NCBI RefSeq assembly: GCF_026262505.1
Contig: NC_067207.1
Location: forward strand, 11,190,082 to 11,254,081
Source of the DNA: Trichomonas vaginalis G3
Lineage: Eukaryota; Parabasalia; Trichomonadida; Trichomonadidae
DNA length: 64,000 nt
Reading direction: 5' to 3'
This document shows, piece by piece, positions 28,060 to 39,485 of this stretch; position 1 is the stretch's first letter, and each line of letters opens with the position of its first letter. Below the pieces are notes generated by a model. It saw nothing but the letters and a program-made list of their open reading frames with translations, made no database searches and had not been told where the DNA came from. Position numbers and translations under genes: made by a program.

Positions 28060-28090
28060 TTTTTTATAAAAATAAAAAAAAATATTTTTT

Positions 28091-28897
28091 TTATTCTTGA
28101 CTTTGTTGTTGCATTTGTTCCATTTGTTGCATTTGTTGTTCTTGAGCTATTTGTTGTTGAAGTTGTTCTTGTAGTACAATACTTTCACCAGTTGCATCTT
28201 CCAATTCGAAACTTTCTGCCGTCATTGACAAATACATAGGACATAAAAGTTTTACAGGAACAAAGTTTGCGTCAACTAAGGTTAAGTTTATGTTTGCTAA
28301 AGTGTTTGAGTTTACTAAAGCTGAAAACTCTGCATTCGAATGAACAATAGGCAAACCAGCAGAGAAAGTGTTGTTTATACGCATGAGTATCTTTTGGTCA
28401 TAGTAGTTTCTGTCGACATTCGAATAGCACTTTGAACCTAAGTTTGAAACAATATATAAAATAGGTGTGCTTAAAGTCAATGGAACAGACATTCCTTGTA
28501 TGACACCTTTTCCTGTTATAGGAAACTGTTGGTAGTAAAAACCAGATATAAGTTTTGTATTATAGCTCATATCGTTTATAGTAAACTCAGTCGGACATCC
28601 AAACATAATGAAACCTGCTCTAGTTGCAGCACATGTTACATCCGTCCTTAAAGTATTAAATAAGTCAACAAAACCTGTTGGTGGTATATCTGAGTAAGTA
28701 TCTTCAAAGGAGTATTTTTTACCATTCACAACAACAAAGTCTTCTGGTGTCAAAAGAGCAAAACAGGCTTTAGTCGTCATCGTGTTTAAGGTCAGTTTAC
28801 AATATCGTCCTTGAGGACTTTGTAAGTTTGTTGTTATAGAATTATATGACTCAGGGTTTTTAGTCGTAATAGTATAAACCACTATGTCTTCTGCCAT
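28091..28897 (-). CDS. Minor capsid (penton-like) protein
   Basis: A 268-residue protein starting MAEDIVVYTITTKNPESYNS. The size, predicted beta-strand pattern, Gln-rich tail and place beside the major capsid gene match the single-jelly-roll penton of Polintons. Nearly identical to 55206-56013. It would sit at the fivefold vertices of the capsid. The leader AAATATATGTAAATG fits the late-type pattern. The frame looks whole here. Confidence 0.75.
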   Translation of the reverse strand: MAEDIVVYTITTKNPESYNSITTNLQSPQGRYCKLTLNTMTTKACFALLTPEDFVVVNGKKYSFEDTYSDIPPTGFVDLFNTLRTDVTCAATRAGFIMFGCPTEFTINDMSYNTKLISGFYYQQFPITGKGVIQGMSVPLTLSTPILYIVSNLGSKCYSNVDRNYYDQKILMRINNTFSAGLPIVHSNAEFSALVNSNTLANINLTLVDANFVPVKLLCPMYLSMTAESFELEDATGESIVLQEQLQQQIAQEQQMQQMEQMQQQSQE

Positions 28898-28907
28898 TTA
28901 CATATAT

Positions 28908-29138
28908 TTAAAAGTTTTTCTGAAAGTGGAGAAGAACTTCATCTAAACTTTCACATGGCGTTTCTTGAAGTTCTCTGTCTAAGAAGTTCAAATATTTTGT
29001 AAAGACATAGAACTTTCCTTTGTCTACACGAACAAACAAAACAGGGTCTTTCATATCGTTCAAAAGTGTGTAAAGTCCTTTACATGAAATAAAGTCTATA
29101 TTATTTTTCTTCAAACATCTTTCAAGAAGTTTTGACAT
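28908..29138 (-). CDS. Small protein present only in Mav-1
   Basis: A 76-residue protein starting MSKLLERCLKKNNIDFISCK, a compact alpha-beta-looking sequence of no known family. It lies between gene Z and the penton gene. In Mav-2 these two neighbours are only a few bases apart (55201/55206), so this gene is a gain or loss between the two Mavericks. It looks whole. Confidence 0.6.
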   Translation of the reverse strand: MSKLLERCLKKNNIDFISCKGLYTLLNDMKDPVLFVRVDKGKFYVFTKYLNFLDRELQETPCESLDEVLLHFQKNF

Positions 29139-29144
29139 TTTTAC

Positions 29145-29722
29145 TTAGCAACTAAATTTTAATGAAATGTTGTGGTCGTCAAATATTTTTATGACGTCTG
29201 GGAAACTATATTTTAAGTTCAACGTTTCACCTCCTTTCATAACGTATATCTTGTCAATGACATTATATGAAACACCACAGCAAGCAATGTCGGGTTCTAT
29301 TTCTTTGATGTTTATATCGTCTGCCTCTGTCAAAAGTTTCAATAGTTCTTTCAAAACTTCATGAGGTGCAATGACATATGAGTTCACTTTTACAGGGTTG
29401 TGTTCGACCAAGTTTAACATTAAACCTAAAGCTTGACAAATCTTCTCCTGAGTTTTAAGTTTGTCTTTAAGTTGTTGGTAGTCGTTTCGAATATCTGCAA
29501 CAGAACTTAAGTCTCTGCTAACTTCAGGATGTTGGTTGTTCTTTTACAGGAACTATTGTTATACCATCTTCGTCTTCGTATGGTTTCCCCACTTCAACAT
29601 CTCTGTCTTTGACATTGACAACAACACTTTGACTGTTTGTTTGAGTTGGTGAATTTAACTTCATCTGCCATCGCCATTAAACCTTTTGAAACACTTACGC
29701 TTCTATTTTTCGGAAATGACAT
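29145..29722 (-). pseudogene. Maverick protein Z
   Basis: Homologue of the 193-residue gene at 54620-55201. It starts MSFPKNRSVSVSKGLMA, continues with a Ser/Thr/Val-rich linker, a short coiled coil (YQQLKDKLKTQEKICQALG in Mav-2) and a folded C-terminal half (HEVLKELLKLLTEADDINIK). The function is unknown; its place among capsid genes suggests a virion or assembly role. It faces gene W across an 18-bp promoter. It looks broken, with about one break. Confidence 0.65.
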
Positions 29723-29740
29723 TTTACTTAGAATAAAAAG
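29723..29740. promoter_or_regulatory. 18-bp dyad promoter between genes Z and W
   Basis: The whole spacer between the two start codons is TTTACTTAGAATAAAAAG. It is the same length as the one at 10839-10856 and shares its TTAGAATAAAA core. Mav-2 has the same spacer at 54602-54619. Confidence 0.6.
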
Positions 29741-30161
29741 ATGGACGTATTTGAGTATCTCTTCGAATTGAAGCAAAACAAAGTTTACACACACAAACAA
29801 TACAAGTTCATTGACAGAAGTAGTTCTTTATACAAACAATGGAAAATGTTATAGAATAGCAGTCTTTGCTGAACCAAAATATTTTCATAAAGCAAAGAAA
29901 GTTGGTATAACCGAGATGGTGAAAGTTCTTGAAGCAGACAAAAATATACAACAAAACTGACCGATATTTCTAAAGGTAAGTTTTATAATACAATTATATG
30001 TCAAAACTGGCGTACTGTCAATATTTGACGGAGAGAAGTCAGTTCAAGAACAACTTACTGACCTGCTGCCAAAATCTGCTCGATGGAAGCTGTCGTTATA
30101 CCAATCTGAGGAGCCCCAGCAGGTTTCATCGAACGAATCTTCAAAAGAGCATCTTCCGTGA
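29741..30161 (+). pseudogene. Maverick protein W, tail-to-tail with capsid gene
   Basis: Homologue of the 139-residue gene at 54182-54601, starting MDVFEYLFELKQNKVYTHKQ. A beta-rich domain with a C-terminal Gln/Ser tail. The last 107 bp overlap the 3' end of the major capsid gene on the other strand, in both Mavericks. Function unknown. It looks broken in this copy, with about two breaks. Confidence 0.6.
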
Positions 30162-31661
30162 AAAGTGCTATTGGTTTTGTAAACTTCTTTGCTTTCAATT
30201 CATTGGACCGTCTCTGTCACCAGTATATTGTATTTGAACTGTACCAACAGTTGAAATACCACCCATAAAGTCTTCTGAGTCAGCAAATGGAATGCCAAGC
30301 CAAAAGTTTGAACGGTCTCCATTTGTATATTGAGTGTTTTGACCTCCTGTATGAGTCCATACTTTCACATATGGCATAATAGAACTTTGCATTTCAGGGT
30401 TAATGGTTGTTGTGAAGTTGTTGTTAAAGTTCATAGCATCTAATGTCAAGTTGTATGACCTCATATCCTCAACTGTAGAATATTCTTCTCTTGGATAGTA
30501 TTTGCCATCTATGTTTATATGATATTTAATACCAGGGTTGTAGAAACAAGAATAGTCATTTATAGTTCGTCTGAACAGTACAAACATAGTATCTGCATGT
30601 TTCATTGCAGTTGTTAAGGCAATATCTGTTCTTGCACCTGGGTCAGCACTTTGGTTTCCAACTTCACCTGCAAAGTCTTTGACAGATATTTGGTGTATAG
30701 GGAACATAAGTGGAACTGCAATATATTTGGCAGCTAAAGCATTTGAAATATCTGGGTCCAACATATAGACTGCAAGTCTGCTTTCTATTCTCTTGCATTC
30801 AAATTTTTCGCATGTGAACTTAACTGGGTCCCAAGCAGTTCCAGCAGCATTGAAATAATAGTTTACTTCAGTGTTGAGGTTTGAGAAACCAAAGTCTAAG
30901 TCAACTTTGTCTTTGCAAAAGTCGGCGAATGACGTTTGATTTGCTCCCTTTACGTCTGTAAGAGTGAATGGGTCTTGTGTTGGTGCAATGACTAAGTTAT
31001 TTTTGCTTGGAGTAAGTTCGATAGAAATTTTTCCTGCCCAGTTTGGCAAGTATCTTAAAAACCTGAAGATGAGGAAAGATGACAAAGGAACTCTAAGTTT
31101 CAATTTTACTTTGGTTACTGCTGCTGCAGTTTGTCCAGAAAGGTTAACATAAACTCCTGGAACGTTAGGGTCAAGTCTTCTTATTTTCTCAATAGTTGCA
31201 TACTGGTCTGTTTGTTCTCTAGCTTGTGGTTGTACTGAGTTTCTCAAAGCGAACCATTCATAGTTTGCCCATGTTACTGTTTGAACTAAGTCAGAGTTAG
31301 AATATATCTTATATCCCATGAAAACTTCTGGAGCATATTGGTATCCGACATAGAAAATTCCATTGCAACCTTTCTTGTCAGACAACTTGGCAGAAGGTTT
31401 TATTTCAATGTCTTGTTCCACGTATAAGAAAGAGTTGTCAATAGAAATTATATGAAACCTGTCGCAAGCAATATCTACTGTTGTTGAAGAACCTTCTCCA
31501 AACTCACCTACGTTTCCATAAGAAACAGCAGTTGTATATTCGTAAGTTCCAGGAACTATTTCTGACCTTCTAATGGCATTGTCGCATTCGTTATACCATT
31601 CGGAAACATTTCCATTCATGGCATCCAAAACTGTTGGCGTTATATTCTGAGCGGCGTACAT
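30055..31661 (-). pseudogene. Major capsid protein (double jelly roll)
   Basis: Reads leftward from 31661 after TATTTTTACCCATATGAAATG. It is collinear with the whole 535-residue gene at 52681-54288 and differs by few residues. Strand-rich blocks (YEWFALRNSVQP, SSFLIFRFLRYLPNWAGKIS, PLMFPIHQISVKDFAGEVG) and size match Polinton major capsid proteins. It would form the hexons of an icosahedral particle. It looks broken, with about one break. Confidence 0.85.
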
Positions 31662-31728
31662 TTCATATGGGTAAAAATATAGAATAGTTGGATTTATGTG
31701 TCATAATAGAACCCACGTGGACCAAGCT

Positions 31729-34700
31729 TTACTTTCTTCCTGACTGAGTTTTTAACTCTTTTTTTCCTTCATTGCCACTACTTTCACTAGATGAAGTTAC
31801 TTCTTCACTACTTTCACTTTGTTCTACTCTTCTCTTTGGTGTCGCTTTTGGTAACTTGCCCTCTGCTTCAAGTTGTTGCATCTTTGCCTCATGTTCACCT
31901 AGTATGTTGTAAATTTCCCATGTCCTTTTTGCCTTTGGGCTCTGGTCGCCCATCTCAGGTAACCTATATCCTAGAAAGAGTTTGTCATAGTTTGTATTTG
32001 AGTCTTTGCGTATTGTTTGCATGACTCTTCCTGAGTTTCCGGTTCAAGCTCTTCAAACAGAGCTTGTCCATATGGAATAAGCTCGTTTCCAAATATATGT
32101 TTTTGTAGCCATTCTGGTTTTCTTTCCATGTTACCAACTATATCTTTGTGAATGGGAAAGCTTTTACCCAATCTTTCAGTCTTGCGTCGTTTATTTCTGT
32201 AGTTGGTTTTATTTTGTCAAGGAACATGTTTTTCAATACTAACATTTCATTTGGTACTGTCCATTTGAGTTTTCTTAAATATTCATCCCTTCTCAGTTCA
32301 TTGTCTGCAAAGTAAGTTTTTATGACATTTTGTAAACTTTCGTTTGCAAGGTCATGTACAATAGGTTCTCTTCCTTCTCCCTCCCTAACTTTCTTTCTAA
32401 ACTCTTCACCAAATATACCATCTCTATGGTTCTGTGTAGTTCTTTGAGATAAATGTTCTAGAACGTCAGGTGTTATATTCCATCAGCCATGTTCATTTCA
32501 TACTGGTCCAAATATCTGCATGTTTCATATCTTTCAATGGCATTAAAGCCCGCTTTAAAATACCAGCTATATCTCGGTTCACCATGACTTCCATTGCGTC
32601 TACAACTTCTTGGAATTGAGGTTGTAAGTTTATGAACCACCTATCCGGGTTAGCTTTATGACCCCATCTCATTGTAGTTCCATCGTCTGCAGAAACAAAA
32701 GTAGGTTTGTTTCCATCTTGGTTAGGTTCTGAATGAACTTTAAACAATGTTTCATTTCTATATGTTTTGAAATTTAACCTTTTATTTTCACCGAGTTCAT
32801 CCGAAGATTGAACGTTAATGCTCGTAAGTAAAAAGGGTTGTTGTATTTGTGTACATTTTCTTTCAGTACTTCCATTCTATGCTGAATATTTTCATCTGGT
32901 TTGGAGTCTTTTGTATGTCGGCAAACATTTTTCGATATTCTTCTACTATGTCAGCCCGAATTTTTTTTAGACTCTTGGAAATATTCCATATTCTCCGCAT
33001 ACTCTTGTTGAGGGTCAAGATTTTTCGGCTGTTCCAAATCTTCATCTAGTTCTGTGAAGTTAGTTTCCAAAGGAGTGACTTGTTCGTTTCCTTCAGGCTC
33101 TTCTAGCTGTTGTTGCTGAACTATTTCTTCCATGTCTGGTTGTATCTGAACTTCTTCCTGTGGAGTTTCTTGTACCTCATCTGCTGGCATTTCATATATT
33201 CCGAGACCGTTTTCAACAAGTTCCCTATCTAAGTCATTCGCATTCAATAGCCTTTGTTCTTTCGTTCCGTCTCTATTTTTTACGCGTTTAATGAAGATAG
33301 TTGAATTGTCATTTAGCTCTGACACCAAATATCTCGGAGTAAATTCGTTCATGTCATTTGGATGATATGCTATTAAATCATATCCCTTTGCGAGCTTGTA
33401 TTTTCCAGGTTTGAAATTATATCCGATTTGGTGTTGAGCCATAAAGCTAAATAGGTTCGGGTCAGTATTTCCTTCATTGAACTTTCGAATAGCTTCTTTA
33501 TATCTGTCACTAAAGTCAATAGTATCTGGGTAACCATAGTCTTCTTTAAGCATTTTTAAGAATTCTTGGTTTCCTTGTTCTCTACTTCTTTTATGTCCTT
33601 GCTCTGTTTGTGGTTGTTGTTGTGCAGGGTTTTGAACTGTTGGTTGCTGTGCTGGTTGTGGAGGTGGTTGTTGTGCTGGTTGTGGAGGTGGTTGTTGTGC
33701 AGGGTTTTGAACTGTTGGTTGTTGTGCTGGTTGTGGAGGTGGTTGTTGTGCTGGTTGTTGTGTTGGTTGTTGTGTTGGTTTTGGTGCATGCCTGTGTCTA
33801 TGTCCATGTGACGATGTAAATGTTTTAGGTAGTCCTGGTGCAGGTTCTTCTCTTGGAGGGTTTGGTGTATAATAAGTTCCACCAGCTGGTATATAAGTTC
33901 CACCAGCTGGCACATATGTTCCATCTGCAGCGTAATGTCCTACCTGACTTTTCGTTTTTAAGAAAGCATTTACTAGTCTGTTTTGGTCTGTTGTAACTCT
34001 TTTTCTTGACTTTCCACAACAGTTGCTCTAACGGCGTCATAGGCACTTTGAACTGCCTGTCTCGTTGCTGCATCTGTTATTTTCGTCATATTTTGTGCTA
34101 CTTCTCTTAACTTTTTGTCGAAACCTTCAGACTTCAGTTTCTTTCCAGATGAGAAGTCGTTCACTTGTTTCACCTTACTATGAAGAGCTTCGAAGGCGTT
34201 CTTAAAGTCAGCATTCGTTAAAGCTTCATTTGAACTGTCTTCATCCGCTTGTATTTTTGTCCTTATTGACCCTATGAGTTGGGCTGCTTTAGCGTTGGCT
34301 TGGGCATCTAACCAGTCATTGTTAGCTTTTATATATTCTGCGCTTTTCATTGCCTTTTGCATGGTGCGTCGTTATTTTTACTTTCTTGTGCTAAGTTTTC
34401 ATACTGTACGGTTTGGTTTTGCAACTGTAAAAGTTTTTCTGCCTTTACATTTGCTTCAACTTCTTTTTTATACTCATCGCTATCCATATATGTCTTCAGG
34501 GCTTTTTGTTTTATCTCTTCATCTTTCAGTACTTTATATTGAGTAGTATGGTTTTTCAAATTTAAAACATCTTGTTCCATTTTTGCTACTTCTGCTGCTT
34601 TTTCTGACACTTTTTTCGCATATTGCTCTGTACTTAGTTCTTTCAGTTGTTCTTCTTTCTTCTTTTTCTCTACGTTTAACTCATTGAGTTTCTTTGTGTG

Positions 34701-35060
34701 TCTGTATATCTAGTTTCTTTTCGTTTTCACCTATTTGCTTCTGTATGTCTATGTTTGCTTTTTGACATCTGCTATTTGATTTTTGAGTGAACTCAAATTC
34801 ATTTGACTTTGAGGGTTATAGGCTGTTCCGTCTGCAGCTCCACCATAGCCTGCCATTTTCGCTAAAAGTGCCGCTCTTAAACCTCCACTCTGTGCACCAA
34901 CAACTCGGTTTAAAAGCATAGGATTGCTTGACATTTGTTGCAACATAGTGGGGTCATTCAGCATTTGTTGTTGCAACTGTTGTTGTGGTGTTAGTCTTAC
35001 TATTGGATGTTTCAATGCTCTCTTCCTCTTACGTATATTCTTACGTAGCTTACGTGGCAT
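31729..35060 (-). pseudogene. Large P/Q-rich coiled-coil virion-type protein
   Basis: About 1,100 residues in total, homologue of 49339-52612. It opens MPRKLRKNIRKRKRALKHP (very basic), then a Gln/Met-rich part, a long coiled coil, repeated PAGGTYI units, a QPAQQPPP tract, and a folded C-terminal third before the capsid gene. The basic start and order suggest a DNA-binding internal or scaffold protein of the virion; this is inference. It looks broken, with several breaks. Confidence 0.65.
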
Positions 35061-35087
35061 TTTAAGTGAAGTTAAAAAGCGGTTTTA

Positions 35088-35138
35088 TACTAAACATCTT
35101 CGGGGCTAGAGGGCACGAAGTGCCTGGAAGCCCCAATA
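35088..35138. repeat. Right terminal inverted repeat tip of Mav-1
   Basis: Reverse complement reads TTGGGGCTTCCAGGCACTTC onward to GAAGATGTTTAGTATA, matching the left tip at 8098-8150. A T-run follows it, the mirror of the A-run before the left tip. Confidence 0.85.
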
Positions 35139-35261
35139 CCTTTTTTTTTATATATATATATTATTTTTCATATGTATAAATCATATAATCTATATCTATG
35201 CAAATCTCATCTAAAATTTTTTGAAACAAACCGCTACCATTTTATAATGGTCCATCTTAAA

Positions 35262-36070
35262 TTCATCATAAATTCTGGTACATGTTAGTACCAGAGTCTT
35301 CAAATCTCAAACACTCTGGTACCAACATGTACCAGACGCGAGTTTCCAATGCCTCTGTACGATTTTCTAATTAAGATCTTCTTGAATGAGAAGGTCTTCA
35401 TAGAAACTCGTACGAGAGCTTCTCTTTTAAATACTCTGGTACCTGCTGGTATCGGAGTCGACTTTACAGCCCTTTCCACAATTTTAAAGCTGGGGAAAGT
35501 TTTCAAGCAATGAAAGGGAAGCTCTCGCTATGAGGTGAAAATCTAGAATTTTTACCTCATAGCGAGTAATCCTTTGTTAATTGCTTGAAAACTTTCTTCA
35601 AATTATCAAAATTTCGAGGAAAGTTTCCTTGCTTCAAAGTAGAGATGGAGCCCATTGAGCCACTGCATATAGGTCAGTGACTCAAAATACTCCATCTCTA
35701 CTAGAAATCGCCAAAATTTGGGTCGCAATCTTTGAAATGCGACGCAAGTTTTGGCAATTTCGCGAGGACTTGCTCCATTTGTGCATAGATTCACACTCTA
35801 TGCACCAGATGGAACAATTCTTTCGCTGACAGCGGAAAACTTTGTCTGAATAGTTTAACATTCAGACAAAGTTTCCCGCTGTCAGAGAGGGAATGGAAGG
35901 GTAAGAGGTATATATTCATAATGTATACTCTTACTCTTCCATTCCCTCAAGAAAGTTCAAAAACTTGGGTGCAATCAGTTCTGATTGCACCCAAGTTTTT
36001 GAACTTTATATAAGGAATTGTTGGCTATGATGTACTGATCATGAATCAGTACATCATAGCCAACAATTCT
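35262..36070. repeat. Nine-hairpin array
   Basis: Consecutive inverted repeats, each different, with arms of about 11-27 bp. Among them are TGGTACATGTT/AACATGTACCA, CTCGCTATGAGGT/ACCTCATAGCGAG nested in AAAGTTTTCAAGCAAT/ATTGCTTGAAAACTTT, TAGAGATGGAG/CTCCATCTCTA, a stem around GTCGCAAT/ATGCGAC, TGTGCATAGA/TCTATGCACC, CTGACAGCGG/CCGCTGTCAG, GAGGGAATGGAAG/CTTCCATTCCCTC, then the two hairpins also found at 7203-7322. No gene is visible. It begins about 125 bp outside Mav-1. Confidence 0.9.
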
Positions 36071-36316
36071 ACTTTTAACCAAAAGTAATTGATTCGTATG
36101 TAAAATATTAAGCTAAAATTTCTCTTTCTTTTAGTAACATTCTTCCATTTCGTGTACATGTATCATATATTAAGTACTAGTTATCTATTCTATATCTCTT
36201 TATCCCAATTTAGATACTCAAAGATAATTCTTTTTCAGAAGAAAAAAAATAGTTTCTATTAAACCGTTATTTTTTCAATGTGAGTTTTCAATTTTATTTT
36301 TCCTTTTTGCTGCTCA

Positions 36317-37983
36317 ATGCAACATCCTCCACCCGATCCTCCATGCGAGGTTGATCAAGCCATAGGATATTTAGAATATTCTCGTTTTGTTATAGCTGCA
36401 GAGCTGCATGGTAACATAAGATTTGTCAAAGACCCACAAAACTATCAATTGGAACAGGAGTATTAATCTACCACAATGCGAATACGAAGGCTGCCAGCAG
36501 GCTTTAAATTTATTAAAAATTTCGACAATTACATTTTTAAATCTGCAAACTTAACTCATATTCACTCAGGACCACCACCACAACATAAAAATACACCTAC
36601 AAGTGGTACTTACCCTGCTTGGATTAAAAAATTTCTCATGAATCACGGAAGTCCACTTAATGCAACACAAGAAGTCAACAAAACGCTTGAAATACCTAAA
36701 GATCATACTTGTATTCACATGACTATGAAACAAACTGCAATCAATTGAAATATTATTTACAACAAAAAGATCTTATGAGATCTTTACCAGACATATCTTT
36801 AAATCAATTTCAATCTTTACAAAACTATGTTAATCAATGGGAAGATCAACATGATGACCTTATTTATTTGACATTCAAGGTGAAGATACTGATTTTCCAG
36901 ACAAATTGGTTTTTATTTACTCTGATAATGATATGATCTCTCAAATTCATGAAAAACCACCAATTTATCACTTAGACTCTACGTTTAAATTAATTATTCA
37001 TGGATTTCCTTTTTATGTATTAGCTACCAAATTTGCTAATACTCATTCTATCCCTTTGTGTTATTTATAAATATATCCAGATAATAGTGAAAATATTTCT
37101 TTTTGCTTAAGTAAATATTTTGAAACAACTCACACAGAACCTGAATTTATCATGTCTGACTGTGCACTAAACATTTTCAACGGATTAGGAATTCATTTCC
37201 GGAGTGCAATATCTTTTGGTGCGCGCTACATGTAATACGCGCACTTAAAAAGAATCTCTCAAAGATAAATGATGAAGAGATTAGATCAGAAGTCGAAAAA
37301 TTTATGAACATTTTATGTTATTATCGTGATTGCACAGAAGAAGATGCTGCAAAAATGTATAAAGAGCACATTATTGATAAAACTCAAGATCAATTGGAAT
37401 TTAATCAATACTTTACACGTCAGTGGGACATTCATAAACAACAGTGGATAGCCGCTGCAGACCAAATGAATTAACCGTTGTGAATAACGTTTCTGAATCT
37501 TTATTTAAAAAGATAAAATATCACGATTTTGGCTGCGTTAAAAATCAAAGAATTGATGTTTTTGTCAAAAATCTTTTAGAAGAAGTTGCACCCAATTACT
37601 TTTATCGTATTAAAAACGATTTACTTCAAACAGGTTTTATTCCTTCAATTAGAATTCGCGAGCCTTGATTGACAGATTATAAAACAAAATTGAAAAGAGA
37701 AGTTCAATCACGTTTATACCAAGTATTAAATTTTGTTCAGAATCAAGAAGCCAATTTGAATCCATTAAGATTTTTATTGGAAAATGCTGAAGAAAACTTT
37801 CTCAAATAAATGAGAAGATACAAAATTCAATTACATATTTAAGATCGTTTGAAATTCCAAATGAATTGTTAGATACGTATATGTTAGAAATTAATGAATT
37901 TTGTTATAATTCTCCAGGTTATATTTTAGAACATTTCGAAGAATTTTTGGAGGATTTCAAAGAAAAGAATAATTTAATTGACT
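36317..37983 (+). pseudogene. Mutator-like (MULE) transposase, decayed
   Basis: It starts MQHPPPDPPCEVDQAIGYLE. A FLYWCH/WRKY-like zinc segment follows (CEYEGCQQAL near 36474, with HIHSG near 36560). The catalytic core shows HLDSTFKL (first Asp, near 36977) and MSDCALNI (second Asp, near 37155), the MULE order, and helical C-terminal pieces (NELTVVNNVSESLFKKIKYH near 37465). Several frame changes and stops (for example near 36466, 36746, 37068 and 37234) make it dead. It is a plain DNA transposon, common in T. vaginalis. Terminal repeats were not identified with certainty. Confidence 0.75.
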
Positions 37984-38069
37984 AAAAAATTTATTATTTT
38001 TATTTATTGTGAATTTTAAATTGTCACTTTTTAAGTGTTACTCCCTATTGAAACTGTCACTTTTTGGGG

Positions 38070-38186
38070 TGTCACTTTTTCGGAAATTCTTATATACTCG
38101 ATTTTCATAGTATGGTACTAGCAAATCTTGAGATATTTTTGAAATTTGAAATTTGAAATTTGTGCTATTTTTCACACGAGTTTTCT
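38070..38186. repeat. 88-bp repeat shared with the left flank of Mav-1
   Basis: 38099-38186 repeats 7811-7898. It is preceded by TGTCACTTTTTCGGAAATTC, whose reverse resembles 7911-7931. It could be a MULE end or an independent short repeat. Confidence 0.75.
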
Positions 38187-38503
38187 AAATTAGAATCCAT
38201 AAATCTTTGGAGATTGAAATGTACCAATTCACATTCTTGAGACGAAATAATGAATTATGCTTATTATAATAAATCTTGCAAAACTTACATTAAGTTTTAA
38301 AAATTAAATGAATTAATAAATTACCATCAAAAAATTAAATTAGGAACGAATCAAGTTGAATCGCGGGTATATTACAAAAGTGTGCTTTGTAAAGTTTGTA
38401 AAGTGTCAGAAATAAGTATTTTTGACATCGTAAAGTCTGCATTAGTGAGGGTTATTTCACCAACACATATTCACAAAATTACTGAGAAATATGATGTAAT
38501 ATA
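38187..38503. other. AT-rich spacer, nothing recognised
   Basis: No reading frame, repeat or motif that I can support. Confidence 0.6.
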
Positions 38504-39195
38504 GACTCAATCCAGCTCTGGAAGATATTTTGAACTCTATATTAGAAGAGTAGAGTTCAAAATATTTAACAGAGCTGGATTGAGTGCACATTAAATTTAT
38601 TAAAGCCTGTTCCCAAAAGAACAGGCTTTAACAAATCGAAAGTGAGGAACTCCATCACTCCTGATCTTGAGGAAACAGAGTTCTGGAGCTCCTGAAGAGG
38701 CAGAATGGCTGCCTTATTCTTCTGATCAGCAGAGGCACAAATGGAAAATGGCCTCTGCTGATACAGATTCAGGAGCTCCGGAGCTCCCTTTCGTAGGGAT
38801 TAGGAGCTCTGGAGCTCCTGAAAAGCAGAAGGCTGCTTTGATCTTAAATCAGCAGAGGCCCAAATGGAAAATGGCCTCTGCTGATACAGATTCAGGAGCT
38901 CCGGAGCTCCCTTTCGTAGGGATTAGGAGCTCTGGAGCTCCTGAAAAGCAGAAGGCTGCTTTGATCTTAAATCAGCAGAGGCCCAAATGGAAAATGGCCT
39001 CTGCTGATACAGATTCAGGAGCTCCGGAGCTCCCTTTCGTAGGGATTAGGAGCTCTGGAGCTCCTGAAAAGCAGAAGGCTGCTTTGATCTTAAATCAGCA
39101 GAGGCCCAAATGGAAAATGGCCTCTGCTGATACAGATTCAGGAGCTCCGGAGCTCCCTTTCGTAGGGATTAGGAGCTCTGGAGCTCCTGTAAGGG
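38504..39195. repeat. Hairpin array with a 120-bp tandem repeat
   Basis: First come two unique hairpins (ACTCAATCCAGCTCTG.../CAGAGCTGGATTGAGT, 38508-38583; AGCCTGTTC/GAACAGGCT, 38605-38628). Then about four 120-bp units, each holding CAGGAGCTCCGGAGCTCC and an ATCAGCAGAGGCC/GGCCTCTGCTGAT stem. Units are nearly identical. Because 120 is a multiple of three, a long open frame crosses the array; it is not evidence of a gene. Related modules occur at 18463-18855 and 48220-48390. Confidence 0.9.
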
Positions 39196-39485
39196 AATAA
39201 GGTCTCTCACACAACCATTAAAATTTTTTTGAAACACTTCCCCTGCAATTGCACTGGATGTCAAAAAAACTACTTTACAAAATGGTGGCAATTTGGCCGC
39301 ACAATTTGTAGTCTTCCCGTTGAATCGCCAAACTTTATAGATAACAATAATCGCATAGCTAATAAAATGCTATATAATCAAGTAATTGCTAATCTTTTGT
39401 AGTTGAATTTTTGTTATATCTATTCTTATGATGTCTTTCAAACCATTTAATGTCTATTTTTAAAGTTAAGAACATGCTTGATAAT

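Larger units (their letters stand above)
8098..35138. mobile_element. Maverick (Polinton) Mav-1
   Basis: About 27 kb between inverted tips: GGGGCCTCCAGGCACTTCGT at the left and its reverse complement near 35113-35138, with matching continuations (GAAGATGTTTAGTATA). It carries the Polinton hallmarks: rve integrase, protein-primed DNA polymerase B, packaging ATPase, SF3 helicase, penton, double-jelly-roll major capsid, plus adenine methylase, fibre and KilA-N genes. A hairpin-array block of about 1.5 kb sits in one gene near 17850-19335. The element looks broken, with roughly ten to twenty breaks overall, but young because its capsid end is nearly identical to Mav-2. Confidence 0.9.

Noticed and set aside
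33560-33815. Leu/Trp/Val-rich frames on the plus strand
   Set aside because: Antisense of the Pro/Gln-rich tract in the large Maverick protein; the same happens at 50605-50840.
35262-36070. CRISPR array
   Set aside because: There is no constant repeat with variable spacers; each hairpin is different, the DNA is eukaryotic and no cas gene is present.
38667-39200. Long open frame with four SGAPELPFVG-type repeats
   Set aside because: It arises from a 120-bp hairpin repeat whose length is a multiple of three; no promoter or domain supports a gene.
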